Assembly (NCBI GenBank): GCA_018398765.1
Contig: JAHBMJ010000801.1
Span: 1-40,323, forward strand
Reading direction: 5' to 3'
DNA from: Chromera velia
Lineage: Eukaryota; Sar; Chromeraceae
DNA: 40,323 nt
Numbering within the stretch: position 1 is the first letter of the stretch; each line of letters begins with the position of its first letter. The translations under genes and the position numbers were made by a program. Shown piece after piece: positions 1-10,824 of this stretch. The notes beneath the pieces were generated by a model. The model was not told the DNA's origin, did no database searches, and worked only from the letters and a program-made list of their open reading frames with translations.

Positions 1-445
1 CCCTTCCCTGTTTGTTGAAAATTTGCCGGCGCCGGCGAGAGGTGAGGCGGCAGCTGCCGTGTGCCCTACTCTGTCTCTTAGTAGGTCTGCCGTGACCCTT
101 CTGCCCCTCTTGCCATCGAGGGCAGGCTTTTGTCCTCTCTCCTTATACATATGGCCCCTCCCCCATCTCCCCAGCCCCTTCCCGTTGCCTTTTCCTGGTT
201 TGGTTCCCCCCTTCAGAATCCCCTCCCCCCAAAAGAACCCTGCGCAATCAAGGATGACTCAATCGGACGGCCACTCACGGATGCTCATTTGCACAGCATT
301 ACCTCTGTTGCATGCCACCCTAACGATCAAAGAAGCAGTCAGTCAGTTTTATGCCAATCTAGATGCACCACGGCCACTCAGCGTCTCTTTTTCTTCTCTG
401 TGTCTCTGCAGATGCGTTCGTCTATCCATCCCTCCCGAGAGGGCC
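1..445 (-). other. 3' flank of the retroelement, with candidate polypurine tract
   Basis: This stretch lies downstream (minus strand) of the TAA that ends the chromodomain frame. It holds no credible gene. On the minus strand, 205-237 contains purine runs that look like a polypurine tract, which in this element type primes plus-strand DNA synthesis just before the 3' LTR. If that is right, the 3' LTR would start near 215 and run off the left edge of the window. I could not find a matching copy of this sequence on the other side of gag, so the LTR is not established. The plus-strand open frames here are shadows of the element. Confidence 0.35.
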
Positions 446-2010
446 TTACTGGCCTCCACGGAGGCGGGCGTGAAATTCCTCGACCTTGTCGGCGCAGTCG
501 AGCTCTTCCTCCGGGGTCCACTCCTTCTCTGCGTAGCCCTTGTACTTGACGAAGAACTCCGTCCTCCTTCTCGTACGCCGCTTAGCACAGATCTTTTCTA
601 CCTTGTACTCTGCGAACTCGTCGTTGTCGATGGGGTCTGCCTGTTTCCCGTCCTTTTCCGGCTCGGGCATGAACCGAGAGAGGAGGGCGTCGTTCTCCTT
701 CAGGTCCCTGTGGACGAAGGGCTTAGCGTTGTTGCAGTTGATCACACAACGCGTCTGGGCGCCCAGCTGCTTAAGCAGGAGCATACGATTGTCTCTGACC
801 TCGAGAACTCTGAGGGGCCCTTCGTATTTTACGGTTAGTTTGGCTGCGTAGCCTTTCTTCGTTCGCTTGACTCGTGCCCAGACATAATCGCCCGTCTTGT
901 ATATGTAAGGGTTGCGGAACTGCTTGTTGCTGGCATCTTTCAGAACTCGTCTGCCTCTCTGCTCGGCCGCTTCCATGTAGATGTCTCGGGCGGTCTTCTT
1001 GTTCTCCTCCCGAATTTCAGAGAGGACCTTGACATAGTCCTGCGGGATGATGTCGGCACTTTCCTGCAGGTTGGTGCTGAGCTTCGTGGGTGTCCTCGGA
1101 GGGAACCCAAAGAGGAACTCAAACGGAGAGATCCCAAGCGCTACGTGTCGGGTGGCGTTGTGCAGGAAAGCCGCGACAGGCAGGTAGCGTACCCAGTCCT
1201 TCTGGTGCTTGGCGATGTATGCAGACAATGTCTGCTTGAGCTCTTAATGCATCCTCTCGAGCTTCCCGTTGGCCTTTGGGTTGTACGTGCTTGTACAGAC
1301 CCTCTCTGTGCCGACGAGCTCGCTCACTGCGGTGACAATGGGGTCAAGAAAACTGGGCCCCTGGTTGGAGAGGAGGGTCACGGGGGAGCTGAAGACGAAG
1401 AAGACATTGTCAAGGAGCGCCCGCGCGATCGTTGTTGCCTTTTGATTCGGAACAGCTATGAGGACCACAAACCTGGAGGCGAGGTCCATGACCGAAATGA
1501 TGACTCGCTTGCCCTCCGAAGTAGGCAGAGGGCCGACGGTGTCGACAGCCATGTGAGTGAGTGGCTCTGTCGACAGCGGGACGATCATGGGATGCTCCTT
1601 CTTGAAGGCGTCCTTTCTCTGCTGGCACGTCTCGCACGACTTGACGTAGTTCTCAACATCAGCCGTCATGGTAGGCCAGAAGAACTTGTCGGTGACCTTG
1701 GCTAGCGTGCTCCTAATGCCCCCGTGCCTAGCGCAGAGATAACCGTGATGGTCAGTGAGGATCTCGGCCCGTAGGGCACGAGGCACCACTGTGAGGGTCC
1801 GGAAACCCTTCGTGTGCTTGTTCAGGGGCAGGAGGAGTTGAACGAGCAGACCTTCATGCAAGGCGTGAGAGGCAGCCATCGAGTAGACCCTCAAAAGCTC
1901 GGTCTGGTCGTCTGGCAGGCTGCCGTCCATGAGGAACTGAATGACGGGGTTCAGGGTACTATCCTCCTTCTGCAGCCTCTTGAACTCCTCAATGCTGTAG
2001 TTGCCTGTGC
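446..2010 (-). pseudogene. pol (IN-CHD): Integrase with C-terminal chromodomain, one ochre stop
   Basis: The N-terminal HHCC zinc finger is present at about 1620-1760, with paired His residues and C-E-T-C. The core shows the first catalytic Asp in a V-D-T-V-G-P motif. The residue expected to be the second catalytic Asp is Asn (AAC, 1364-1366). The catalytic Glu lies just before a TAA at 1244-1246. The same frame resumes after this stop and runs to TAA at 446-448. The last 57 codons or so (449-620) form a chromodomain: Y-K-V-E-K-I, F-V-K-Y-K-G-Y, E-W-T-P, and a C-terminal acidic helix. Chromodomains of this kind direct insertion to marked heterochromatin. The D-to-N change and the stop both argue for an inactive protein. 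Confidence 0.88.
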
Positions 2011-2459
2011 ACAGAGGGGCAGAGAGAGAGGGAGAGGGCGGTGCTGCCTTGGGCCCCGACCGCGGCCTTCTGGGTCCCGTCGGTCTCCTCCATCCCTTGG
2101 AGGGCTTGGGGTCCTTCACGACCTTCTTCGCGTTGGAGGAGTTCATGCTGTTGTCCTTCCGGAGCCGTCCCTGTTTGCTGGCTGCTACCCGCAGGGGGTG
2201 AAGGGACTGCGGCCTTACGACCCGGTCCTTGCTGCTCTCGCAATGAACGGCAGTTTTACCTGGGGAAAGGATGGAAATGATTTCGACCTCCAAATCGGTA
2301 GACATGTTTAGCTCGTACTTCCTGTTGGACCCGTCGACCTCGACTGCGGCCCCCTTTATACTGCATGGAGCCACGACAATCTCGTCCTCCTCGTCGGAGT
2401 CCGTGTCCCTGTCACGCTTTCTCTTCGGCAAGGGGACCTCCGGGGATGCGCCCGTCCCC

Positions 2460-4254
2460 GCAACGGGAGGCCTCGTCATGGAGTCAGCATCGGCATGCTT
2501 GGCCCTAGAGCGGTGCTGGACATCGAACTCATAGATCGCGAGCTTCAAAGCCCACCTCATGACCCTAGGTTGACTGTCCTTCTGATCATAGATGTGCTGG
2601 AGGGCCTTATGGTCAGTGATGACGGTGAACTTCTTCCCGTAGAGGTAGGGCTTGAAGGTGTCGACGGCGTAGACCAAGCTGAGTGCTTCTCTCTCTATGA
2701 TGCCCCACTTCTTTTCGAGCTCTGTCATCATCTTTGAGGTATAGGCAACGACCTTCTCGTTTCTTTCTTCATCAGTCTGTCCAAGCATCACCCCGATCGC
2801 GTCGTTGCTCGCGTCCGGCTTGACAACGAACTCTTTGTTAAAGTCGGGGTAGCATAGGACGGGTTCAGATGTCAGGGCCTCCTTCAGTGCCTCGAATGCC
2901 CTCCTCTGTGGCTCTTTCCATACGAAGGGCGTGTGCTTTCTGAGTAGGGAAGTGAGGGGGAAAACGATCTGCGAGAAGCCCCTAATGAAGCGTCTGTAGA
3001 AGGAGGCGAGCCCAAGCAGCTGTTTTGTCTGCTTTTTGTCGGTGGGTGCCGACATGGAGAGGATCGCTTCGACCTTTTTTGGGTTTGGACGGATGCCTGT
3101 CGTGTTGACAATATGGCCCAGGTAGAGAAGGGATGTCTGTGCCCACGAGCACTTTGCGAACAACAGCTTACAACCGGAGGTGCGGAGCCGATCGAGAGTC
3201 TTGCGGATGTGGGTCAGGTGTTCTTCAAACGAGAAACTGGCGACAAGGATGTCGTCGAGATAGACGTTGATGAATGACCCTGTCAGACCTGCCAGCATCA
3301 TATGATGATGTCTATGGCTCTCTGAAAGATGGAAGGTGCAGTCGAAATGCCAAAAAGCATCTTGCAGTAGGTGAACTGGCCGTCGGCTGTGACAAACGAG
3401 AGCCTCTCTTGATGATCCTCTCGCACGCTCACGTGATGGAACCCCTAAAAGAGGTCGATCAAGGTGTAGAAATGGTGGCCCTGCAGCTTGGCAAGTGTAT
3501 GATCGATCCGTGGCAGAGGCTATCGGTCCTTGTGGAAGATCTTGTTCAGCTTGCGGTAGTCGATGCAAATCCTCAGCTTGCCTATCTTTTTCCAGATGAG
3601 GACGAGTGGGAATCCCCAGGGAGATGAGGTAGGTTTGATAATTCCCCCTTCAAGGAGTTTCTGCAGCCCTTCTCGCAGCTCAGCCCTGAGTACATGCGGC
3701 ACTGGGCGGGGACGTTCGTAGATGGGGATGTCAGTCTCAACGTCGACCCTCGCTTCTACTCCTTTGATGTTTCCTGGGTTTCGGTCGGTGGGGAAGAGCT
3801 CTCGATACTCCAACAGGAGGTCCCTCAACTCCTTCTTCTGTTTGGCACTCAGGTGCTTGCAGTCCTCCAATGCCTTATCGATTTCGGCCTCTGCCTTCTC
3901 TTTCTCTTCCTCGGTAAGCTTGTCTGGCCGAGCTACAGGATTTTGTCCCCCTGTCTCTCCTCCTTTCAACTCCGTCTGTCCCAACGCTGACATGCTGGAA
4001 GCATATAACGTCGAGCCCCCCGTCGCTGCTGCCGATGTTGTTGCTGAGACGAACGGGGGTGGCAACGCCTGCTCCTCGGCCCCTTCGTCCTCTTTCGTGA
4101 TAACTTCACAGAGCGTGGCGATGGCAAGCGGTGCTCCTCTCGGAATCTGGGCGTAGCGGCCGCTGACGTTGACTACGTTGAGAGTGAGCTCTCTGTCTTC
4201 AACGTTTGCTACTGAGTTTCCGATGAGAAGGTGTGCTGGCAGGGCATCTACGAT
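2460..4254 (-). pseudogene. pol (RT-RNH): Reverse transcriptase and RNase H domains of pol, interrupted
   Basis: The frame from 4254 down to 3522 gives the RT fingers, including the IDYRKLNK motif. TAG codons follow at 3520-3522 and about 3447-3449. Conserved RT sequence continues in the same frame up to about 3300 and then switches to another minus frame, which carries the catalytic Y-L-D-D near 3260. This frame switch marks a small indel at a CAT/ATG-rich spot. RNase H follows at about 2460-2840 with its acidic residues in PDASN, IEREAL, ITDHKAL and an Asp-Ala-Asp-Ser motif. RT plus RNase H copies element RNA into DNA in cytoplasmic particles. This copy could not do so without several repairs. 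Confidence 0.9.
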
Positions 4255-4926
4255 TCATTCCATGTAGACGGAGGCGCCGTTGGGGAGGGTTGACGTGCCC
4301 GAGAGCTTCACACGAATGTGGGTACCCATGTGAGGGGCAAGGACCTCTCTTGCTGCTGTGACAAGTGGGGCGGGAAGGCAGGCAGCGTCTTTCTGAAGTG
4401 TGGATAATGGAAAAAGAGGGATCTCTTCAGGGTCGAGGCCGAGCTCCCTCGGATGCAAGACTAACTTGGACTCCTGGAAGGACTGGCTTTCAGCATTGCG
4501 GGTGAGGAAGTCCATTCCAAGGATGGCGGCATAGTTGAGGTTCGAGCAAACAAATAACGTATGACGCAGTAGCCGTGCGAAGGAGGAAAGGGAGAGGTTG
4601 ATGTAGCCGGTAACGTTGAGTGGGGAGTTCCCTTCCCCATTGACGTGAACGTCGGTTTGTCGGAAGTGGGTGCGGAGTGAGGGGCGAAGTGAGAGCAGTA
4701 TCTGAAAAGCTTTCTCGGACAGCAGGGACACGTCTGCTCCCAAGTCGACGAGGGCGGTCACTGAAAAGTACTTCTCGAGCAGGAGAATGAAACCTCTTCT
4801 TTCAGAAAGTGGCTTCAGGGAGACATTTGCGACCTTCGGCGTACCGAGAAGTCCTCTTTTTCTTCTTTTGGTTGGGGTGTTCTTTACAGCTGGGGGGGTC
4901 CTTGTCGTGGAGGGGTTTGGAGGGGT
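4255..4926 (-). pseudogene. pol (PR): Retroviral-type aspartic protease domain of pol
   Basis: The frame opens after a TAA at 4927-4929 and is stopped by TGA at 4255-4257. The aspartic-protease core is visible: a hydrophobic strand, D-L-G-A-D (codons around 4738-4746), then a downstream hydrophobic run ending I-L-G-M-D-F, as in the gypsy family flap and second-sheet region. The catalytic triplet of this family is normally D-T/S-G. Here the middle residue is leucine (codon TTG at 4741-4743), which should harm activity. After the TGA the same frame continues into the RT connection. The position numbers come from direct reading; the loss of activity is an inference. Confidence 0.75.
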
Positions 4927-4929
4927 TTA

Positions 4930-5852
4930 TGACTGGGTAGGGGCTGGTTGGCATGGCTTTGGCGGAGGCGGAGGTGCCGCGGGCGGTGGGGGTCCTTCGG
5001 CTAGTTCTCGAAATGGTAACGGGAACTCGCTGGTGAGGCACATCTGGAGGGTGGGATGATTGAAGCATTAGAAGCTGTTTGGGACTGCCTGCTCGAGTGG
5101 GGTTGCAACGTCAGTACCTGGGGGCATCCAATCAAAAAGGTACATGTATTTGTGTGTCGACGGCGGCTCGTAGCTCTCAGCAAGCTACGGGCTCCCCCTT
5201 CAAAGGTCGTCTCTCCGAAAATGTTGGCGTTGCTCAGAATCATCTGGTAGTCGATTTTCTGTTTCTGCTGTAGAGGTTTGATCAGTACGGGCGGTGTGGA
5301 TGGTCTGGAGTCGCCCTAGCTCCAGACCCTTCAGTTTGACGCCCCCCCTCTGTAGTTGGGGGTCAGACGGACCCCGGGGCCTGGAAACGGCGTTCTTGCT
5401 TCGAAGCGTAGGCTGTGAGGCGGGGGGATAACGCGGGGAGATCTGAGCGGGGAGCCGATAGGAGCTGCGTTTGCCCCCATTGCGTACCATCCTGAGGCAC
5501 CTGTTCCCCTATCAGCGTTGCCGTGTCTGGGCTGGGCGGGTCGATAGATGGGTGACTGTGTTGGTGCGAAGGTTTGCGGGGTGCCGCCCGTCCCGGGGGC
5601 CTCTGGTGTCATACGGGGCCTGAACACCAACCTCTTCGGGCGTCTCGGGAGCGACGCAGAGTTGAAGGTCTGGAAGCCTTGCTGCTATGCCCGTGGGGTG
5701 AAAGACTGCGACTACGTCTGATGATGGTTTCTTTAGACTGTGGGAGGGATGTTGAAAAAGTTGCGAAGACGGTCTATAGAGACTCTGTTCCGTTCTTGTT
5801 CTCTCTGTTGTTGGAGGGGAGGGGGGTTCTCGAGGTCAGCGTAGTTTGGCCG
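4930..5852 (-). pseudogene. Pro-rich gag-pol spacer, frames degenerate
   Basis: Between the gag stop and the protease frame the minus strand has only short overlapping frames (about 5331-5630, 5200-5490, 5001-5243, 4802-5068). They read as Pro/Arg/Thr-rich protein with no domain I recognise. In intact relatives this interval is the linker between the nucleocapsid and the protease. Frame changes between the short open pieces suggest several small indels, but I cannot place them exactly without an intact copy to align. Confidence 0.5.
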
Positions 5853-7283
5853 TCAAGTGGAGCTTGAGGCTCCCGTTGGTGGTCGGGGGCACACAACCTT
5901 GATGTATCCAGCCCCCCCACAGTTGAAGCAGCGATCGTTGTTGGTTACAGAACACGTTCCTCCAAAGTGAAGGCATGTACCCCCGCATCTCACACAGGAT
6001 GTCGAGTCTAGGGCTCCAACCTCAAAAAGTTGTTGGAGGCCCTCTTCAAGGTCTTGGGGAGGCGTAGCAGGTGCATAGAGTGCTGTGGCTGTTGCTTGGG
6101 CAACACTGGCCACGGTGGGGGGAGTGAAAGCACCAGTGGCGACGGCGTTGGAGCTGTTGGGAGAGTTAGCATGGGCAAGCTTCTCTGCTTCCTTGACAAT
6201 CTCATCGAGGGAGGAATAGGTTTTCGTGGCGAGGATGGTGCGGATGGTCTCATTAAAAATGCCCTTTTTGAATTTTTTAAGGATTTTGGGGTTGTTCCTG
6301 CTCACCCGTGCCTGTCGACACAGGGCCGCCACGCGTTCTGCATACGTACGGATAGTCTCCCCCGCGGGGGCGTCCTGAACGAGGTTGTTCAGAAGGTCCT
6401 CTGCCGCGTCCTTCTCGGCCTCGGTGATGCCGAACTGAGCTTCGAAGCACGTATGGAGGTTCTCGATGGTCTTGAGCATCTCGACCTTCTCTTCTATCTC
6501 TGAGGTCCACCATGTGAAGGCTGTGCCCCTCATGGCTTTCCTGAAGTAGTAGACCGCGAGGTTCAGATCCCACTTGTGCGCGACGCAGTCGGCCTTGAAG
6601 GACAGCCAGAACTCGTTCGCCTTGCTGCGCTCCCTTGAGAAGGTGAGTGTGTTGACCTATACGGTGGGGTTGGGGAAGTTGAGCTTGGTGGTGCCAACGT
6701 TGTCTATCCGGCCTCTTTTCGGTGCAGGCTCCGACGTGTGGTCGACCTCCTGTGGGGCGTTGTCGGTGGGCGGCTTGGGGATCTTGTGGGACTGGGCGAC
6801 GGCCTCGGGCGGAGGTGGCATCGGCTCGTCCTCATTGTTCTCGTCTTTGGTGTTGTTGGCAGTGAGGGACGGTGCCGTGCGTGTTGTCAGCGACTGGCGC
6901 TGTTTTGCGGGGTGTAGAAGGACAGCCTTGCCGTTCTTCGCAACGCTGAGGTAGACGGTCTCCCTGGTCTCAGGATCGAAGTATGCGTGGAGTCCGCCGC
7001 CCGCATAGAGACCACCACCCTCCGAGAAGGTGGTCTTCTCGGTGACTCCTCCAGGGAGAGCGGCGGTCTTTTCGACCCCCATGGCCTCATCGGCAGCGAG
7101 CTGCTTCGCGACCGCAGCATCCTCCTCTTCTTGTTGTTTCTGTTTTTGGCGAGCCTCTGTCAGGCGTTTCTGTTCCTGTCTAGCCTTCTGGGTGAGTTGC
7201 TTCTTGGTCAGGGCCTTTTTGGGCTTGAGGTCTTTCCGGTTCTGGTTCTGATCATACTCTGTGCGACGGGTATTGACGACCAT
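5853..7283 (-). pseudogene. gag: gag of the Ty3/gypsy element, split by one amber stop
   Basis: The frame opens with ATG at 7281-7283 and gives a Lys/Gln-rich, probably coiled N-terminal part of 208 residues. A TAG follows at 6657-6659, and the same frame then continues without a break to 5853. The second part carries a retrotransposon-type capsid region (tryptophan-rich stretch near 6490-6530) and ends in two zinc knuckles. The first has the pattern C-x2-C-x5-H-x4-C. The second has C-x2-C-x4-Y-x4-C, so its usual histidine is tyrosine. Because the frame is unchanged across the stop, a point mutation explains the break better than a frameshift. Programmed readthrough is possible, but the other lesions argue for decay. 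Confidence 0.85.
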
Positions 7284-7712
7284 GATCTTGTTTGGGCCAA
7301 AAGTTCAAGAGAGAGAATTCTAGGAGTCAGAGAAGCTGTTGATACTCTCCTGCTTCACTTTGGCTGTGTGGCTATGATAAAGAAAAAACGTTTCAGAGGG
7401 ACTGAGCTCCTTAGGCTGAAGGTTTACGTGAGTGGCGCTCATGTTCTCGACTCTCGCTGGCGTCAGCACTTGCTAATTCCAGTTTGGAATCGGCAGGACT
7501 GAGCTAGGGAACCTTAAGAACATGATAGAAAGCACTTAAGGTTCGTAGAAGGAGTTCTGAAGGCTTTGGATTCTAATAGACGGATGTGTATGTTCAGACT
7601 AGTTCGATCCTGGCTGCGCAACGTTTCGACTCAGAGATGAATCTTAAGATGTCTTCGCGCGTGCATGCATACAAATTTGATTGACCAGTGATGAGTAGCG
7701 TGCGTGTCTCAG

Positions 7713-7790
7713 GGCCCCGCAAAGTTGGGCATGTTTGGTCTGGGAAAGCAGAATGTCTTTATCGCTTTCACGGAATGACTTTGCGGGGCC
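7713..7790. repeat. Perfect 13-bp inverted repeat with 52-nt loop
   Basis: The arm GGCCCCGCAAAGT at 7713-7725 is repeated in inverted orientation at 7778-7790. It could form a GC-rich stem in RNA or mark the ends of a short inserted element. No gene lies in the loop. No function can be read from the sequence. Confidence 0.7.
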
Positions 7791-8253
7791 AGGCGCAATT
7801 CTGCCTTTTGGGACATCCTTTTCTTGAATCTTTAATGGCTCATATCTCCTGAACGGTAACGATGTAGGGGGTGATTCAATAACATGTTTGGCCGTCTCCA
7901 TCATCTCCATAACTTTCGAATCGGGTCACAACTGCCTTCCGGGACTGCCTCTCAAAAGGCCCCGGCTCTTTCTATTCTTTCTTTTCTGTAGAGGGCCTCT
8001 CTCTCTCTGTCTAGCTGCCGGGGTCCTTGGGCCATGCGTCCAATCCCAGCTTCGTGGCACGGGATGGCCGGCTCTCGGCCCGAAGCGCGTGAGTACGACT
8101 CTGCAACCTGTTTTGCACCTGATTGAATGGAATTGGGTGAAAAGTGTCAGCGTCATGGCCATGCAACACGCCGCGGCCCCACCCCTGCGGCTCCCCGCGG
8201 CCCCAAACGCACGTGTTGCCGGTACGTGCGTGGAACAAATCCAATCATATGCA

Positions 8254-8283
8254 GCCGATTTTTGAGATAAATTTAAAATCGGC
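8254..8283. repeat. Perfect 9-bp hairpin with 12-nt AT-rich loop
   Basis: GCCGATTTT at 8254-8262 pairs with AAAATCGGC at 8275-8283. It is followed directly by a TATATA word at 8284-8289. It may be a promoter- or terminator-like structure, but no transcript can be tied to it. Confidence 0.6.
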
Positions 8284-10187
8284 TATATACAAATCGAGGT
8301 CACTGAACGCACGTTCGACAACGCATGCATGCGCTACATGCATGAAATCAATTAGGTCTATTGGAGCATGAGTACCTCTTCTCTTTCTCTTTGCAGCATG
8401 AAAACTGTTTTATGGGCTGCCTTATGCAAGAGAAACGACTGTATGTACATGCATAGCAACGTGGAGCGGACAAGGGTAAAAGGACCAGAACAACAGGTTT
8501 GAGTCAAGATGCTGAGTAAGCAGACTAAGTCCGTTTACATAGCAATGGCACAATGCTAAACGGTTTGCCGGGAGGAAAACAGCTTCCTCGACCTTTATTA
8601 GCAATCCGAGGATGAATGCCAATGCAGTGCTCCACGCAGATTCTTTTTTATATGATGAAGAGAAGCAGAAACGGCACACACATGGGAACACGCATATGCG
8701 AAGGTACGTTGACACTCTCCCTGGTAAGGACTTTTGAAACCTGGTGCCGGAGTGCTCTTTACGATTGGCGGGCTTGATCTATCTTAGTCAGTAAGAGTGC
8801 AATTGGTTTGATCATTCAATTTGCTGCTTTGCCTTAGAGAGTAGAACCATTCGTCACTTCCGTCTGCTGATGGCTCGTCAAGTTTCGTCAAGTTTGCATA
8901 CTCACATACAGATCTGTATCTGACTTTCTGTCATGCTACGGCTTCTCGTTGCGTTTGGTACTTCCAGAGGGTTTGAAGTCCGTCTATAGATAGAATTGCA
9001 GCTTTCCTAGGGGCGTTTACCCCTTCGTTTGCGAGTCGTCAGTCATACTGGTCCTGTATACCGGTCACTGCAGTTAATCATTTTTTAATTTCATAAACTG
9101 GGGCCCTGTCCAGATAGACGGCTTCAAGCAAATGCCAACAAACAAAAGAGAAGTTGTTGAAGAGTAGGGAGAGCCTTTTTTTGGATCTGAAGATGGAAAA
9201 ACTAGTTGTACTAGCCGCATAGATCCTTGCAGGTGGCTCAGGAGGGTATGGAAAGACAAGCTAGTCTGAATGGACATCATGAATTAAGCTGGGTCAGTCA
9301 AAAAAAGAGGATCTGGGGTTAGAAATCGCACTTGTCCGACTCTGTCCATATTTTTTTCATTCTTCAAAGCCAAACCCAAATCAAAAGCCAAAGCCAAAGC
9401 CTCCCCTCCACCCCAACCAGCCCGTATCAAACCAGAGCAGTTTCTAGGGAAGAAAAACGACATACTGAGGTCGACTTTCAAGTTGGACTTCAAGTGAGAC
9501 AAAGTCTGCAAAAAGCCTGCTCCTTCTTCTTCTTTCTCCTCTTTTTCTTTCTCTTCTTCCTCTTTTTTATCCTTCGTTGTCATTTTGTGTGGGGGGGTGA
9601 GCTAGGGGGTGAGTGAAGAAGAGAGCTAGGGTATGACGGGGCTGCCAGGGCTCTGAGCCTTGAGATTAGGCCCTCACTTATCCTCACTTGCCCTTGCTCA
9701 GAGGAAAAATGCAAATTAAAAAAAGCCTTCTTTTGTTTCATTCTTTCTTCTTTTTCTTTTTCATAAAAATGTATGCTTTGTGGTTGTTTTCTTTATGAGT
9801 TTGCTCCAAAGGGGCATCATGCAGTTTAAAGGTTTTATGGACCGTATAGGGACAGAACTGGACTACAGTGCAGCACGCAACTGGCGCCAAACATATTCAA
9901 ACATTGGATAGGTGAAAAACGTTGCTTAAATTGAGAAAAGAAACCTAGAAAGAGACCGAAGTCATAAGACAGTTAGAGACATATAGTCTTTAATTATCAT
10001 ATTTTTTATTTTTGCTTTTTATCGTCTTTTCACTGATATTTCTAGTCACATTTTAAGTTGTTTTACATGGTAAACATCAATGTAGCAAATCTCTATCATA
10101 AGAAGCTTTTAGGCCTTGATTGAGGCGCTTTTTGACCGTTAAAAACACTAGAAATCAACCCTAGAAACCTAGCTTTTATAGGATAAA

Positions 10188-10268
10188 CGGTGCACCTTAT
10201 TTTACACCTGTTTTGCACCTGATTTAAGGTGCAAACTTGTTTTTGCACCAGCACCAGCACGTTATGCA
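10188..10268. repeat. Cluster of GCACC/GGTGC words including a dispersed 19-mer
   Basis: Within 80 bp the words ACACC, GCACC and GGTGC recur at least seven times in both orientations. The cluster contains ACCTGTTTTGCACCTGATT at 10206-10224, which also occurs exactly at 8106-8124. A 19-bp identity is not expected by chance at this distance and suggests a short dispersed repeat. I could not define its ends. Confidence 0.5.
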
Positions 10269-10824
10269 CCTTTTCTCAGCCTTAACGTATCACAGTGTGC
10301 CCTAGAGTATGCCTGGTGGTGTGCAAGCAAGCATCCTGACTAGCATCCTAAACTTCACATATTAAAGTAATTAATTTAAATTAAAGCCGACCTCTAGCAG
10401 TGGACCACCGGTAAAACCCGGAACATCAATACTATGCCATACTAAGGAATATAAATTATTATATAACTTAGTAGTAATTTAAATTAAAGAATTTAGACTA
10501 GAATTTAGACTATATAATTTAAAGGGGTTTTAAACAGTATAAACTAAAATAATTTGAAGTAGTAATTTAAAGTAATTCTAACCAAACTGCCCCGTATGTT
10601 GCTGCCAAACGCTAGAAACCAAGAAATAGAGTCTTTGATAGACCAATAACGCTAGCACTGGCAACTAAGCAATAACGATGATGCATATATGATGATAATG
10701 ATAATCGGTGATCATTCAGATCATCACTGGCGTACACATGCATACTAACATAGATACAACTTTGAAAGGTACTGTGTACATCCATTTTTATATATTCCTA
10801 TTGAGGTTCAAGTTGCGAAACGCC

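Larger units (their letters stand above)
446..7283 (-). mobile_element. Decayed Ty3/gypsy LTR retrotransposon, chromovirus type (internal region)
   Basis: The order on the minus strand is gag, protease, reverse transcriptase, RNase H, integrase, chromodomain. That order, with integrase after RNase H, defines Ty3/gypsy, and a C-terminal chromodomain defines chromoviruses. Seen directly: zinc knuckle, a DLG protease site, YLDD in the RT, the RNase H acidic residues, the integrase HHCC finger, and a chromodomain. The coding region is broken by in-frame stops at 6657-6659, 4927-4929, 4255-4257, 3520-3522, about 3447-3449 and 1244-1246, and by a frame change near 3300. This copy therefore cannot make its own pol. 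LTRs, primer site and target duplication were not found with confidence. The internal length of 6.8 kb is on the long side for the family, mostly from a Pro-rich gag/pol spacer. Confidence 0.93.
7284..10824. other. Gene-poor spacer between retroelement and minus-strand gene
   Basis: I see no credible gene here on either strand. The open frames are short, low in complexity or cysteine-rich, and lack splice partners. The part next to gag (7284 to about 7620) is probably the element's 5' leader. Features listed separately: an inverted repeat at 7713-7790, a hairpin at 8254-8283, a GC-rich patch at 8155-8240, and a 19-mer shared by 8106-8124 and 10206-10224. From about 9700 to 10800 the sequence is AT-rich, with several TAATTTAAATTAAA-like words at 10370-10580. 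This end is probably the 3' flank of the gene that finishes at 10825. Confidence 0.6.

Noticed and set aside
23-838. 271-codon plus-strand open frame at the left edge
   Set aside because: It is antisense to the integrase/chromodomain, which has clear family motifs on the minus strand.
1244-6659. Alternative genetic code in which TAG/TGA/TAA are sense codons, to explain the stops in the element
   Set aside because: All three stop codons interrupt the element, a frameshift and altered catalytic residues occur too, and the host genes in the window end normally in TGA or TAA.
7540-7625. A complete tRNA gene
   Set aside because: Only a T-arm and 3' acceptor-like part is visible. No matching D-arm, anticodon arm or 5' acceptor strand could be found.
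1-8400. A pair of LTRs flanking the element
   Set aside because: Visual comparison of 1-445 with 7284-8400 gave no convincing repeat. The 3' LTR may lie beyond the left edge, or the LTRs have diverged.
9284-9583. 99-codon minus-strand open frame with Lys/Glu runs
   Set aside because: Low-complexity sequence from AG-rich DNA, no splice partners, no domain.
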